Part shown: positions 14,596 through 22,572 of the stretch, piece after piece
How positions within the stretch are numbered: position 1 is the stretch's first letter
Layout: each line of letters begins with the position of its first letter
Source: an uncultured Eubacteriales bacterium
Lineage (GTDB): Bacteria; Bacillota; Clostridia; UMGS1810
Assembly: GCA_900555295.1 (NCBI GenBank)
Contig: USKN01000005.1
Location: 1 to 24,848, forward strand
DNA length: 24,848 nt
Direction: 5' to 3'
Made by a program: the position numbers and the translations under genes
Notes under the pieces: generated by a model
The model's database searches: none
Told to the model about the DNA's origin: nothing
Seen by the model: the letters and a program-made list of their open reading frames with translations, nothing else

Positions 14596-16140
14596 TTACA
14601 GGGCATTGCCGCCAATTGATTTTTTATTATCATCGCCATCAGTATCATCGGCAAAAACAACCGGCTGTGCCGCCATAGGCAATGTAATTGTAAATGTACT
14701 GCCTATGTTGGGTTCGCTTTCTACTTTTATATCGCCGCCGTGAATTTTAATTGCCGACAGGGCTATTGAAAGTCCAAGTCCCGTTCCGCCTGTTTCACGG
14801 CTTCGTGCTTTATCCACTCTGTAAAAACGGTCGAATATCTTTGAAATATTTTCCTCGGATATTCCCACACCGTTATCTTTAACCGTAATAATAACATCTG
14901 TAATATTATGGCTTAAAGTAACATCAACTTCTCCAAATTCTTTGGAGTACTTTATTGCGTTGTCAACTATATTATAAATTCCCTGCCACAGCGTATCTTT
15001 GTTTGCTTTAACATATATATCGCCATCAACAAAAAATTTTAAAGCTATTTCGTCGCGTTTTGCAATCGGCATAAGATTTTTTTCTATTCCGTTTAAAATA
15101 TCTCTAATGCTTACAAGCTCCATATTATGTGATATTTTATCGGAGTTTGTATCCATTTTGGTTATATACAAAAGCTTTGTAACTATACGGTTAAGCCTGT
15201 CAACTTCATCATTCATATCTCCCAAAAATTCACGGACATAGTCCATATCTATGTCGGGAGTTTGAATAATGGAGTCTGCCATTAGTTTTATTGCACTAAG
15301 CGGTGTTTTAAGCTCATGTGATGCATTTGATACAAACTCTACCCTTTGCTGCTCAAGCTTTAATATTTTATCGCTTAAATTATTAAACGCTTCACCAAGC
15401 CGCGCTATTTCGTCGTTGCCGTTTATATCCAGCTTTTCGTCCAAAATACCGTCACTGCTCATTGATGTTATTTTGTTTGTAAAGTCAACAATACGTCTTG
15501 TCATAAATGCCGATACAATAAATATTACAAGTCCCACAAGCAAGCTTATTGCAACGGCAAGAAGCAAAAGGTCGTTTTCGATAGCGTCAGTAAATGCCGA
15601 TACGTTGTCGGCGGTATGCACAACGTTAACCGCACCTATTATAGATGTGTTTTTAAGTATGGGCACCGCCATATCTATTGTTTTTATTCCGTCGGAATTG
15701 TTGTATGTTTCAAAACCGTTTTTTCCTCCCAGCGCCGTTATTACCGACTGTTTTATTTGTGCTTTGCCAAGCACACTGCGGCTTTTCAGCGAGTCAAAAA
15801 TCACAATTCCGTCTTTATTTATTATATACACACGCATTTGCGAATTTAAATTAAGTGCCGACATAAGATTATCAAATTCCGAGTCGACCGTTTTGCCGCC
15901 GTCGTCTATATAATCCATAGCAAAACTTGAAATTATATTGGCGGTTGTTGACGCATTAACACGTTCCTCATTGTACAAATACGTGCTTATTGAATTTAGT
16001 ATGTAATAACTAAAAAGCGCAAGCGTAATAATCATTACAAGAAAGTACGTCGGTACAAGTTTTACCGTTATTTTATCAAATCTTTTTAAAAAATTTTTAA
16101 TTCGTTCTTTTAATTTTGGGTTAGAATTATTGTTGATCAT
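14596..16140 (-). CDS. membrane sensor histidine kinase (WalK/PhoR-like)
   Basis: Autophosphorylates and passes phosphate to the response regulator encoded just upstream. The 514 residues hold two membrane segments (about 28-50 and 188-212) around an extracytoplasmic sensor domain of about 135 residues, a HAMP region (about 213-265), the phosphoacceptor H275 in SNASHELKTPLSA, and a HATPase domain with the N box NAIKYS (394-399), DNGVGI (422-427), and GTGLGLSIA (452-460). No PAS domain is visible, unlike classic WalK. The C-terminus after the ATPase is acidic. The ATG overlaps the regulator gene by 14 bases, a sign of coupled translation. The signal is unknown. Confidence 0.93.
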   Translation of the reverse strand: MINNNSNPKLKERIKNFLKRFDKITVKLVPTYFLVMIITLALFSYYILNSISTYLYNEERVNASTTANIISSFAMDYIDDGGKTVDSEFDNLMSALNLNSQMRVYIINKDGIVIFDSLKSRSVLGKAQIKQSVITALGGKNGFETYNNSDGIKTIDMAVPILKNTSIIGAVNVVHTADNVSAFTDAIENDLLLLAVAISLLVGLVIFIVSAFMTRRIVDFTNKITSMSSDGILDEKLDINGNDEIARLGEAFNNLSDKILKLEQQRVEFVSNASHELKTPLSAIKLMADSIIQTPDIDMDYVREFLGDMNDEVDRLNRIVTKLLYITKMDTNSDKISHNMELVSIRDILNGIEKNLMPIAKRDEIALKFFVDGDIYVKANKDTLWQGIYNIVDNAIKYSKEFGEVDVTLSHNITDVIITVKDNGVGISEENISKIFDRFYRVDKARSRETGGTGLGLSIALSAIKIHGGDIKVESEPNIGSTFTITLPMAAQPVVFADDTDGDDNKKSIGGNAL

Positions 16141-16816
16141 TTTTAAAATAATATCCCGCTCTCCATTTTGTCATTATATACTTTGGCTGTGCGCTGTTCT
16201 CTTCTATTTTTTCTCTCAAACGTCTTATATGCACATCAACCGTTCTTATATCGTCGGGGCTGTTAAACCCCCATACAAGGTCTAACAGTCTTTCACGGCT
16301 GTACACCTTCCCGGGATTGCAAACAAGCAAGTCCATAACGTCAAATTCTTTGCTTGTAAGTTCCACCGTTTTACCGTTTATTGTTATAGTGCGCATATTG
16401 TAATCAAGCTCCGTTCCGCCTATATTTATTCTGGAACGGTCGCCCTCTGCCGCAACGGGAGCGGTACGTCGCATTATTGCCTTAACTCTTGCTTTAAGTT
16501 CAAGTATATTAAAAGGTTTTGTTATATAATCGTCGGCGCCGTATTCAAGCCCCATTATTTTATCCATATCCTCTGTTTTAGCGGTAAGCATAATTATTGG
16601 AATGTTTGAAAATTCACGAATTTTTTGGCACACCGTAAGTCCGTCAAGTTTTGGCAGCATAATATCCAATATTATTATATCGAGATTTTTATCGCGTGAG
16701 AGCCTTAACGCTTCTTCACCGTCATATGCGGTAACCACTTCGTATCCGTCGCGTTCAAAATTAAATTTCATTCCTTTAACAAGCAGTTTTTCATCATCTA
16801 CTATAAGAATTTTCAT
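16127..16816 (-). CDS. OmpR/PhoB-type response regulator
   Basis: A 229-residue two-domain regulator. The receiver domain (1-115) has the acidic pair D7-D8, the phosphoacceptor D51 in IIILDIMLP, the threonine in IIMLTAKTED and the conserved lysine of DDYITKPFN. The winged-helix DNA-binding domain (about 130-229) ends in VDVHIRRLREKIEE and the typical WRAGYYF. Its partner is the overlapping downstream histidine kinase. It follows the small membrane protein gene by 11 bp in the run that begins with dgt-dnaG-rpoD. The sequence is close to WalR/PhoP types, but target genes cannot be told from here. Confidence 0.95.
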   Translation of the reverse strand: MKILIVDDEKLLVKGMKFNFERDGYEVVTAYDGEEALRLSRDKNLDIIILDIMLPKLDGLTVCQKIREFSNIPIIMLTAKTEDMDKIMGLEYGADDYITKPFNILELKARVKAIMRRTAPVAAEGDRSRINIGGTELDYNMRTITINGKTVELTSKEFDVMDLLVCNPGKVYSRERLLDLVWGFNSPDDIRTVDVHIRRLREKIEENSAQPKYIMTKWRAGYYFKNDQQ

Positions 16817-16827
16817 TTCAGTCCACC

Positions 16828-17031
16828 TTAATCATTTTTAAGTTCTTCCATTATTTTGCCGTACAATCCTTTTAATTCATTTTTTGTAATTCCGCGTTCG
16901 GAGTCGTATACACCGTCGCTGTATACGTCGCTTTGCCTGTGTTCCTGAATATATACCGTAATTGCCGACGCAGCAACAATTATTATTACCAAAAGCCATT
17001 TAATAACGGCATACTTTGTCTTTTCGTTCAT
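16828..17031 (-). CDS. small single-span membrane protein of unknown function
   Basis: A 67-residue protein I do not recognise. It has a short charged N-terminus, one hydrophobic helix (about residues 12-26, WLLVIIIVAASAITV), and a hydrophilic, charged C-terminal tail with DVYSDGVYDSERGITKNEL. The gene starts 6 bp after the rpoD stop, with GGAG overlapping the end of rpoD as ribosome binding site, and ends 11 bp before the response regulator. Tight spacing, a ribosome binding site and clean codon use support it as a real gene. Its place directly before a two-component system suggests a membrane accessory of the kinase, but that is a guess. Confidence 0.7.
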   Translation of the reverse strand: MNEKTKYAVIKWLLVIIIVAASAITVYIQEHRQSDVYSDGVYDSERGITKNELKGLYGKIMEELKND

Positions 17032-17037
17032 ATCGGT

Positions 17038-18126
17038 TTACTCCAAAAAGTCCCTTAACTTTCTGCTTCTGCTGGGGTGACGGAGTTTTCGTAATGCTTT
17101 TGCCTCTATCTGGCGTATTCTCTCACGTGTAACGTCAAATTCTTTACCCACTTCTTCAAGTGTACGCGCTCTGCCGTCTTCAAGTCCAAAACGCAGCTTT
17201 AAAACTTTAGCCTCTCTGTCGGTAAGTGTATCAAGCACTTCCATAAGCTGTTCTTTTAACAGCATATATGCCGCCATATCGGCAGGTGCAGGCGCATCGC
17301 TGTCGGGTATAAAGTCGCCCAAAATACTGTCCTCTTCCTCGCCTATAGGTGTTTCAAGCGATACGGGTTCCTGTGCTATTTTCATAATTTCTCTTACGCG
17401 GTCCTCGTTCATATTCATTTCTTTTGCAATTTCGTCCACGCGCGGTTCACGTCCGAGCTGCTGAAGAAGCTGACGTGATACTCTTATAAGTTTATTTATT
17501 GTTTCAACCATATGAACAGGTATTCTTATTGTTCTTGCCTGGTCGGCAATAGAACGGGTAATAGCCTGTCTTATCCACCAGGTTGCATATGTGCTGAATT
17601 TATAACCCTTTGTATAGTCAAATTTTTCCACAGCCTTTATAAGGCCCAAATTACCCTCCTGGATAATATCCAAAAAGAGCATACCGCGCCCGACATATCG
17701 TTTGGCAATACTTACAACAAGTCTTAAATTAGCCTCGGCAAGACGTTTTTTTGCTTTTTCGTCCCCCGAATGCATACGCTCCGCAAGCTCAATTTCTTCC
17801 TGCGCCGACAAAAGCGGAACCTTGCCTATTTCTTTAAGATACATTCTCACCGGGTCGTCAAGTCCTACACCTTCGGGTATGGAAAGGTCGATTTTCTCCT
17901 CGTTAGCCTGTATATCTTCAAGCTCCGCGTCAAAATTTTCTACTATTTTCACTCCGGCATTATCGAGTTTTTCGTAAATGCTTTCAAGGTCGTTTACGTC
18001 AATTTCAACGTCCGCAAGTGCATCGTTTATTTCTTTGTACGAAAGTACACCTTTCTTTTTACCTGTTTCAATAAGCTGATTTACCGCATTATTCAACTGC
18101 TGTTCGTTATGTTCTTCTTTATTCAC
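17038..18126 (-). CDS. rpoD: RNA polymerase primary sigma factor RpoD/SigA
   Basis: Directs core polymerase to vegetative promoters. The 362 residues contain a reduced region 1.1, region 1.2 (DPVRMYLKEIGKVPLL), region 2 with the -10 recognition helix (KFSTYATWWIRQAITRSIAD), region 3 (IRIPVHMVETINKL onward), and region 4.2 for -35 recognition (EVGKEFDVTRERIRQIEAKA), ending RKLRDFLE. I chose GTG 18126 because AGAGGGG lies 7 bases upstream. The ATG at 18151-18153 overlaps the dnaG stop as ATGA and would add nine residues, but has no ribosome binding site. Order dgt-dnaG-rpoD is conserved in Clostridia. Confidence 0.96.
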   Translation of the reverse strand: MNKEEHNEQQLNNAVNQLIETGKKKGVLSYKEINDALADVEIDVNDLESIYEKLDNAGVKIVENFDAELEDIQANEEKIDLSIPEGVGLDDPVRMYLKEIGKVPLLSAQEEIELAERMHSGDEKAKKRLAEANLRLVVSIAKRYVGRGMLFLDIIQEGNLGLIKAVEKFDYTKGYKFSTYATWWIRQAITRSIADQARTIRIPVHMVETINKLIRVSRQLLQQLGREPRVDEIAKEMNMNEDRVREIMKIAQEPVSLETPIGEEEDSILGDFIPDSDAPAPADMAAYMLLKEQLMEVLDTLTDREAKVLKLRFGLEDGRARTLEEVGKEFDVTRERIRQIEAKALRKLRHPSRSRKLRDFLE

Positions 18127-18149
18127 GTGAATACCCCTCTCTTTGCTTG

Positions 18150-19877
18150 TCATTTGTTTTTCAATAATTCATTTATTTTTTTGGCGTCAGCGCCTTCTTT
18201 AATAAATTCCGACGCTTTGATTTTTCTTGTAAGTGTATTAATTACTTTAGTATAGTCGCAATATGCCTTTTCGGCATTTTCGCTTTTATTGTCGAGGCTT
18301 AATATACCGGCTATTTCATTTTCGCCGTTGCCGGCAAAACTTGCAAGCGTTTTGTGTACGTTAACCTCTCCGGCGCGTTCATAGCATAACTGCATATAGT
18401 CAAAATATTCGGCATATATTTCGGTTGAAAACATTTCGCGTTTTAGCTCGCCCTTGTGCCGCTCGTACACCTGTTTGTTAAAGGTAAGAAGCGAAAGCAA
18501 AAGTCCTTCAGCATTTTTAAGCGCCGCACCGTTGTTGCGCCCAACCGTTTTAAGCTGTAATATTACAGGGTCAACCGATTGCTTTTCACTTTTCGGCGTA
18601 ACGCTTTTTGCCTTTGCAATACCGAGCTGTGCATAAATTGCGTTTGCCGATACTTTTGTAATCCGGCTGAGCATATTTTGTTCAACACTGCTTTTTATTA
18701 ATTTAATATACTCAATCACCTTGGAAATATAGCCCACGGTTTCCTGCGGATTGTTAAGATTATATCCCGATTTAAAATATTCGGTAATATATACCATATC
18801 CGCTTTGCGGTTTTTTAAAACATTGTCAAATCTTGTTTTTCCGTATGCGCGTATATATTCGTCGGGGTCTTTTTTATCACCCATATCTATTACCGATATT
18901 TTAATGTCATACTCACGCAAAATTGTAATTGCTTTGTTACGCGCAATACATCCCGCATTATCGGAGTCGTAGCATATTACAATTTCCGAAAACATTTTGG
19001 CAAGCATATTAGCCTGATATGCGGTAAGCGCCGTACCAAGCGTTGCAACAGCATTTGTGTATCCGTTTTTTATAAGTGCCATTGCGTCCATATATCCCTC
19101 GGTAAGCATAACAAACGGTGCTCTTGATTTTTTTGCAATATTAATACCGTACAAATTACGGCTTTTGTTAAAAACAATCGTTTCGGGCGAATTTAAATAT
19201 TTCGGCTTGCTGTCGTCAAAAACACGTCCGCCAAAACCTATTATTTCGTCCGCACCGTTAAATATGGGAATAATAAGCCGATTTCTGAAAATATCATAAT
19301 ACCTGCCCGATTCGTGCTTTTTAACCAATCCGGCATTAAAAATATCCGTTTCGGTAAAATCTTTTGTTAAAAGATAATCATACAATTTGTTCCAGCTGTC
19401 GGGTGCATATCCGAGTTTAAAATACTTTGCCTCCGCTCCGCTTATTCCTCGCTTTTTTAAATAATTTACCGCAATGTCCGATTTTTTTAAATTTTCGTAA
19501 AAAAAGTCTGCGGCGCATAAATTTACACTTAAAACACGCTGCTTGCTTTCTTTTCTTGTTTCGGAGGATTTATTGTCTTTGTACTTTACTTCGGGAAGCA
19601 ATATATTTGCGTCAGCGGCAAGTTTTTTTACCGCGTCGGCAAACGAAAGATTTTCAATTTTCATTGTAAAGTTAATAACATCTCCGCCCTCGCCGCAGCC
19701 AAAACATTTATATATACCGCGCTGTACCGACACCGAAAAGGACGGTGTTTTTTCGTTATGAAACGGGCAAAGACCGATGTATGACGCACCCGCCTTTTTT
19801 AAATGTACATATTTGCTTACAACATCGTATATATCATTTTTTTCGGCAACTTCCTGTATAACGCTGTCGGGAAACAT
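18150..19877 (-). CDS. dnaG: DNA primase
   Basis: Synthesises RNA primers for DNA replication. The 575 residues start with the CHC2 zinc-binding domain (ligands C37, H40, C58, C61), followed by the catalytic core and a TOPRIM domain with E260 (LTEGYMDAMAL) and D304-x-D306 (CYDSDNAG) for metal binding. The C-terminal part (about 430-575) is the helicase-interacting domain and is poorly conserved, as usual. Length is slightly short but normal for Clostridia. The stop overlaps the possible upstream ATG of rpoD. Confidence 0.97.
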   Translation of the reverse strand: MFPDSVIQEVAEKNDIYDVVSKYVHLKKAGASYIGLCPFHNEKTPSFSVSVQRGIYKCFGCGEGGDVINFTMKIENLSFADAVKKLAADANILLPEVKYKDNKSSETRKESKQRVLSVNLCAADFFYENLKKSDIAVNYLKKRGISGAEAKYFKLGYAPDSWNKLYDYLLTKDFTETDIFNAGLVKKHESGRYYDIFRNRLIIPIFNGADEIIGFGGRVFDDSKPKYLNSPETIVFNKSRNLYGINIAKKSRAPFVMLTEGYMDAMALIKNGYTNAVATLGTALTAYQANMLAKMFSEIVICYDSDNAGCIARNKAITILREYDIKISVIDMGDKKDPDEYIRAYGKTRFDNVLKNRKADMVYITEYFKSGYNLNNPQETVGYISKVIEYIKLIKSSVEQNMLSRITKVSANAIYAQLGIAKAKSVTPKSEKQSVDPVILQLKTVGRNNGAALKNAEGLLLSLLTFNKQVYERHKGELKREMFSTEIYAEYFDYMQLCYERAGEVNVHKTLASFAGNGENEIAGILSLDNKSENAEKAYCDYTKVINTLTRKIKASEFIKEGADAKKINELLKNK

Positions 19878-19925
19878 CGAACTTCACCTCACTTTTAAAT
19901 ATTATTAATATAATTTTGCTATTTT

Positions 19926-20915
19926 TTACATAGGCATATAAATATCCGAAAAAAGTTTTACACAGTAATTATCTGTCATACCGGCAATATAGTCGCACAC
20001 AACGGTACTGCGGTCGTACTCATCGAGCAAGTGCCTGTATTCGTCGGGCAGCTTGTCCAAATGTCCGCAAAAATACTCGTACAGTTTTGAAATTACCATA
20101 TCCGCCTGATAATCTCTATCGGACAGTTTATGATACACATACTCAAACATAAACGAGCGCAATGACATCATTGCCTTTTCAGTATGCGGTGACATACAAA
20201 GCTTTTTTCTTTTTATACTCTCCGAAACAATATCTTCTATAAGTGTGTTTATACGTTCGGAATGGGTTTCACCCAGAGTATCGCGATATTCTTTTGGAAT
20301 ATCATCACATGTTATAACTCCCGCTCTTACCGCGTCATCTATATCGTGATTAATATAGGCAATTCTGTCGGCGTACTTTACAAGTACACCCTCGTTTGTA
20401 TCGGCAATGCTGTCACCCGTATGGCAAACTATTCCGTTGCGTACCTCGTATGTTAAATTCATTCCCATACCGTTTTTTTCGAGTATATCAACCACACGCA
20501 GGCTTTGTTCATAGTGCCTGAAACCGTGCGGCGACAGTTCGTTTAAACTTCTCTCGCCCGAATGGCCAAACGGTGTATGCCCCAAATCGTGCCCAAGGCT
20601 TATTGCCTCAACAAGTTCTTCGTTAAGCCTTAATGCTTTTGCAACCGTTCTTGCAATTTGCGACACTTCAAGCGTATGGGTAAGCCGCGTGCGGTAATGG
20701 TCGTTATCAAGGCTTATAAACACCTGTGTTTTATGTTTAAGCCGTCTAAACGATTTACAGTGTATTATTCTGTCACGGTCGCGTGCATATTCGGTTCGGA
20801 TATTGCACTTTTGCTCAAATTTTTCTCTGCCTTTCGAACTATCCGAAAATTGCGCCAATGTCGATAAAATTTGATGTTCAAGCTGTTCGCTTTGTTCTCT
20901 TATGTTCACTTGCAT
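19926..20915 (-). CDS. dgt: deoxyguanosinetriphosphate triphosphohydrolase-like protein (HD domain)
   Basis: Hydrolyses dNTPs (typically dGTP) to the nucleoside and triphosphate. The 329-residue protein has the Dgt N-terminus NIREQSEQLE, the RDRDRIIHCKSFRRLKHKTQ segment (45-64), and HD-superfamily metal ligands H80 (RTRLTHTLEV), H109-D110 (GHDLGHTPFGHSGE) and the later aspartate in VKYADRIAYINHD. I chose ATG 20915 because the family usually begins two or three residues before IREQ; an in-frame TTG at 20963 with AAGGAG 11 bases upstream would add 16 hydrophobic residues. It is the first gene of the run dgt-dnaG-rpoD. True substrate range is not known from sequence. Confidence 0.92.
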   Translation of the reverse strand: MQVNIREQSEQLEHQILSTLAQFSDSSKGREKFEQKCNIRTEYARDRDRIIHCKSFRRLKHKTQVFISLDNDHYRTRLTHTLEVSQIARTVAKALRLNEELVEAISLGHDLGHTPFGHSGERSLNELSPHGFRHYEQSLRVVDILEKNGMGMNLTYEVRNGIVCHTGDSIADTNEGVLVKYADRIAYINHDIDDAVRAGVITCDDIPKEYRDTLGETHSERINTLIEDIVSESIKRKKLCMSPHTEKAMMSLRSFMFEYVYHKLSDRDYQADMVISKLYEYFCGHLDKLPDEYRHLLDEYDRSTVVCDYIAGMTDNYCVKLFSDIYMPM

Positions 20916-20954
20916 ATTCACTTCCCAACACAATAAAAACCGTATATATAATAT

Positions 20955-20995
20955 ATACTGCAAAAAAAAGAAAACTCCTTTTTTTACAGCAGTAT
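20955..20995 (-). promoter_or_regulatory. hairpin in the dgt leader
   Basis: ATACTGC (20955-20961) and GCAGTAT (20989-20995) are inverted repeats flanking complementary A- and T-runs, so nearly the whole stretch can fold, leaving an apical loop that, on the minus strand, shows GGAG. It lies 40 bp upstream of the dgt start. It could be a leader hairpin or an A/T-rich accident; no regulatory role is known. Confidence 0.35.
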
Positions 20996-21111
20996 TTTTA
21001 ATAAAATTATATTTTTTTATTTTATAAAGTCATATTTTTTAAATAAATGCACAATCTTCAAATAAATTCAAAAATAGTCAAACAAAAAGTAACATTTTTA
21101 TAAAAAAACTA

Positions 21112-21140
21112 TTGCTTTTTTTTTATAAATATATTACAAT
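21112..21140 (+). promoter_or_regulatory. probable rhaA promoter
   Basis: TTGCTT at 21112-21117, a 17-bp spacer and TACAAT at 21135-21140, about 40 bp before the rhaA start. Upstream DNA (21040-21090) contains several TCAAA-type words that could be an activator site, but no known motif is clear. The whole 20916-21180 gap is very A/T-rich. Confidence 0.6.
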
Positions 21141-21180
21141 ATCAGTATATGAAAATCTAAAAAAGAATGGAGAATTAAAA

Positions 21181-22443
21181 ATGTACGATATAAACCAAGC
21201 ATACCAGGTTGCAAAAGAGTTTTACGCACGTTACGGTATTGACGTGGATAAAGCAATGGAAATATGCGACAAAACTCCTATTTCAATACATTGCTGGCAG
21301 GGCGATGACGTTATAGGTTTTGAAAAGAAAGAAGGCGGACTTACAGGCGGTATTCAAACAACGGGTAATTACCCCGGTAAAGCGCGTACTGCTGATGAAT
21401 TAAGAGCCGATCTCGATATGGTTTTAAAATTTTTCCCCGGCGTAAAAAAACTTAACCTCCACGCAAATTATCAGGAGGCCGACACGTTTGTCGACAGAAA
21501 CGAAATTGAACCCAAACACTTTGAAAAGTGGGTTGATTGGGCTGTAGAACGCAATCTCGGTCTTGACTTTAACCCTACATATTTTTCGCACCCAAAAAGT
21601 GAAAACGGAACACTTTCGGCACTTGATGATGATGTAAGAGATTTTTGGGTTGAACACGGAATACGCTGCCGCAAAATAGGCGAATATTTTTATAAAAAAA
21701 CAGGTAAAACCTGCGTAATAAACCATTGGATACCGGACGGTGACAAAGAATTTCCCATTGATACAATCGGTCCGCGTATGCGTTTTAAAGACTCGCTCGA
21801 CAGAATTTTTGAAGCAACAAAAGATGTTGAAGGCGTAATGGACGGAATAGAGTCAAAAGTTTTCGGCATAGGTATGGAAAGCTACACCGTGGGCAGTCAC
21901 GAATTTTGTATGGGATATGTGCTTGATAAAAAATCAAATCATATTATACCTACGCTTGATACGGGTCACTTCCACCCCACCGAAGTTGTATCGGCAAAAC
22001 TCGGCGCAATGTACGCATTTTGCGAACACGTACTTTTGCACGTATCGCGCCCCGTAAGATGGGACAGCGACCACGTTGTTGCATTTGATGATGAAACAAG
22101 AGCTATAATGGAAGAACTTGTACGTCTTAATAAGATTGACGAAACATATATTGCAACCGATTATTTTGACGCGTCAATAAACCGTGTTATTGCTTGGATT
22201 ACAGGTTTGAGAAACACAAGGAAAGCGCTTCTTGCTGCACTTTTGCAGCCCGTTGAGCAGCTTAAAAAGTTTGAAAAAGAGGGCAATAATTCATCTCGCC
22301 TTGCGGTTAATCAAGAATTTAAAGCAGCACCGTTTGCGCTTGTATGGGATTATTACTGTGCAAAAAACAATGCCGGTGTGGGGCTTGAATGGCTTGATGA
22401 AGTTAAACAGTACGAAAATAAAATTTTAAGTAAAAGAAAATAA
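21181..22443 (+). CDS. rhaA: L-rhamnose isomerase
   Basis: Converts L-rhamnose to L-rhamnulose, the first step of rhamnose use (from pectin or plant and bacterial glycans); a cytosolic, metal-dependent TIM barrel, usually tetrameric. The 420 residues match the 419 of E. coli RhaA. Recognisable segments are ISIHCWQGDDVIGFE (34-48), LNLHANY (about 98-104), the metal-site motif PTLDTGHFHPTE and WDSDHVV further on. The start is ATG 21181 with GGAGA upstream; an in-frame TTG-initiated extension into the promoter region is rejected. No rhamnulokinase, aldolase or rhamnose regulator lies in the window, so the gene appears detached from the usual operon, or its partners were beyond the insertion sequence or lost. 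Confidence 0.95.
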   Translation: MYDINQAYQVAKEFYARYGIDVDKAMEICDKTPISIHCWQGDDVIGFEKKEGGLTGGIQTTGNYPGKARTADELRADLDMVLKFFPGVKKLNLHANYQEADTFVDRNEIEPKHFEKWVDWAVERNLGLDFNPTYFSHPKSENGTLSALDDDVRDFWVEHGIRCRKIGEYFYKKTGKTCVINHWIPDGDKEFPIDTIGPRMRFKDSLDRIFEATKDVEGVMDGIESKVFGIGMESYTVGSHEFCMGYVLDKKSNHIIPTLDTGHFHPTEVVSAKLGAMYAFCEHVLLHVSRPVRWDSDHVVAFDDETRAIMEELVRLNKIDETYIATDYFDASINRVIAWITGLRNTRKALLAALLQPVEQLKKFEKEGNNSSRLAVNQEFKAAPFALVWDYYCAKNNAGVGLEWLDEVKQYENKILSKRK

Positions 22444-22478
22444 TTTTATTATATTAAACAAATAAGGCTGCAGCAAAA

Positions 22479-22518
22479 TGAACCCCGCCCTGTCAAGTAG
22501 ACAGACTAAATAACAAAA
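22479..22518. repeat. terminal inverted repeat, orfB end of the IS
   Basis: Left end in window coordinates. Contains AGTAGACA at 22496-22503 and AAATAACAAAA at 22508-22518, matching the other end. On the minus strand TTGACA (22496 to 22491) points outward, a consensus -35 with no -10 in the flanking DNA at proper spacing. Confidence 0.8.
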
Positions 22519-22526
22519 ATTTTTAG

Positions 22527-22555
22527 ATACCGTGCTCAATTTCTGGGTACGGTAT
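22527..22555 (-). terminator. hairpin after orfB, probable IS transcript terminator
   Basis: ATACCGTGCTC and GGGTACGGTAT (22545-22555) form an 11-pair stem with two weak pairs around a 7-base loop, between the orfB stop and the element end. On the minus strand it is followed, after an A-run, by TTTTT, so it could end the transposase message. Confidence 0.55.
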
Positions 22556-22572
22556 TTGTGTATTTTGTAATC

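Noticed and set aside
21112..21180. N-terminal extension of rhaA from an upstream TTG
   Set aside because: The extension overlaps the -35/-10 elements, lacks a ribosome binding site, and the ATG at 21181 has GGAGA and gives the family length.
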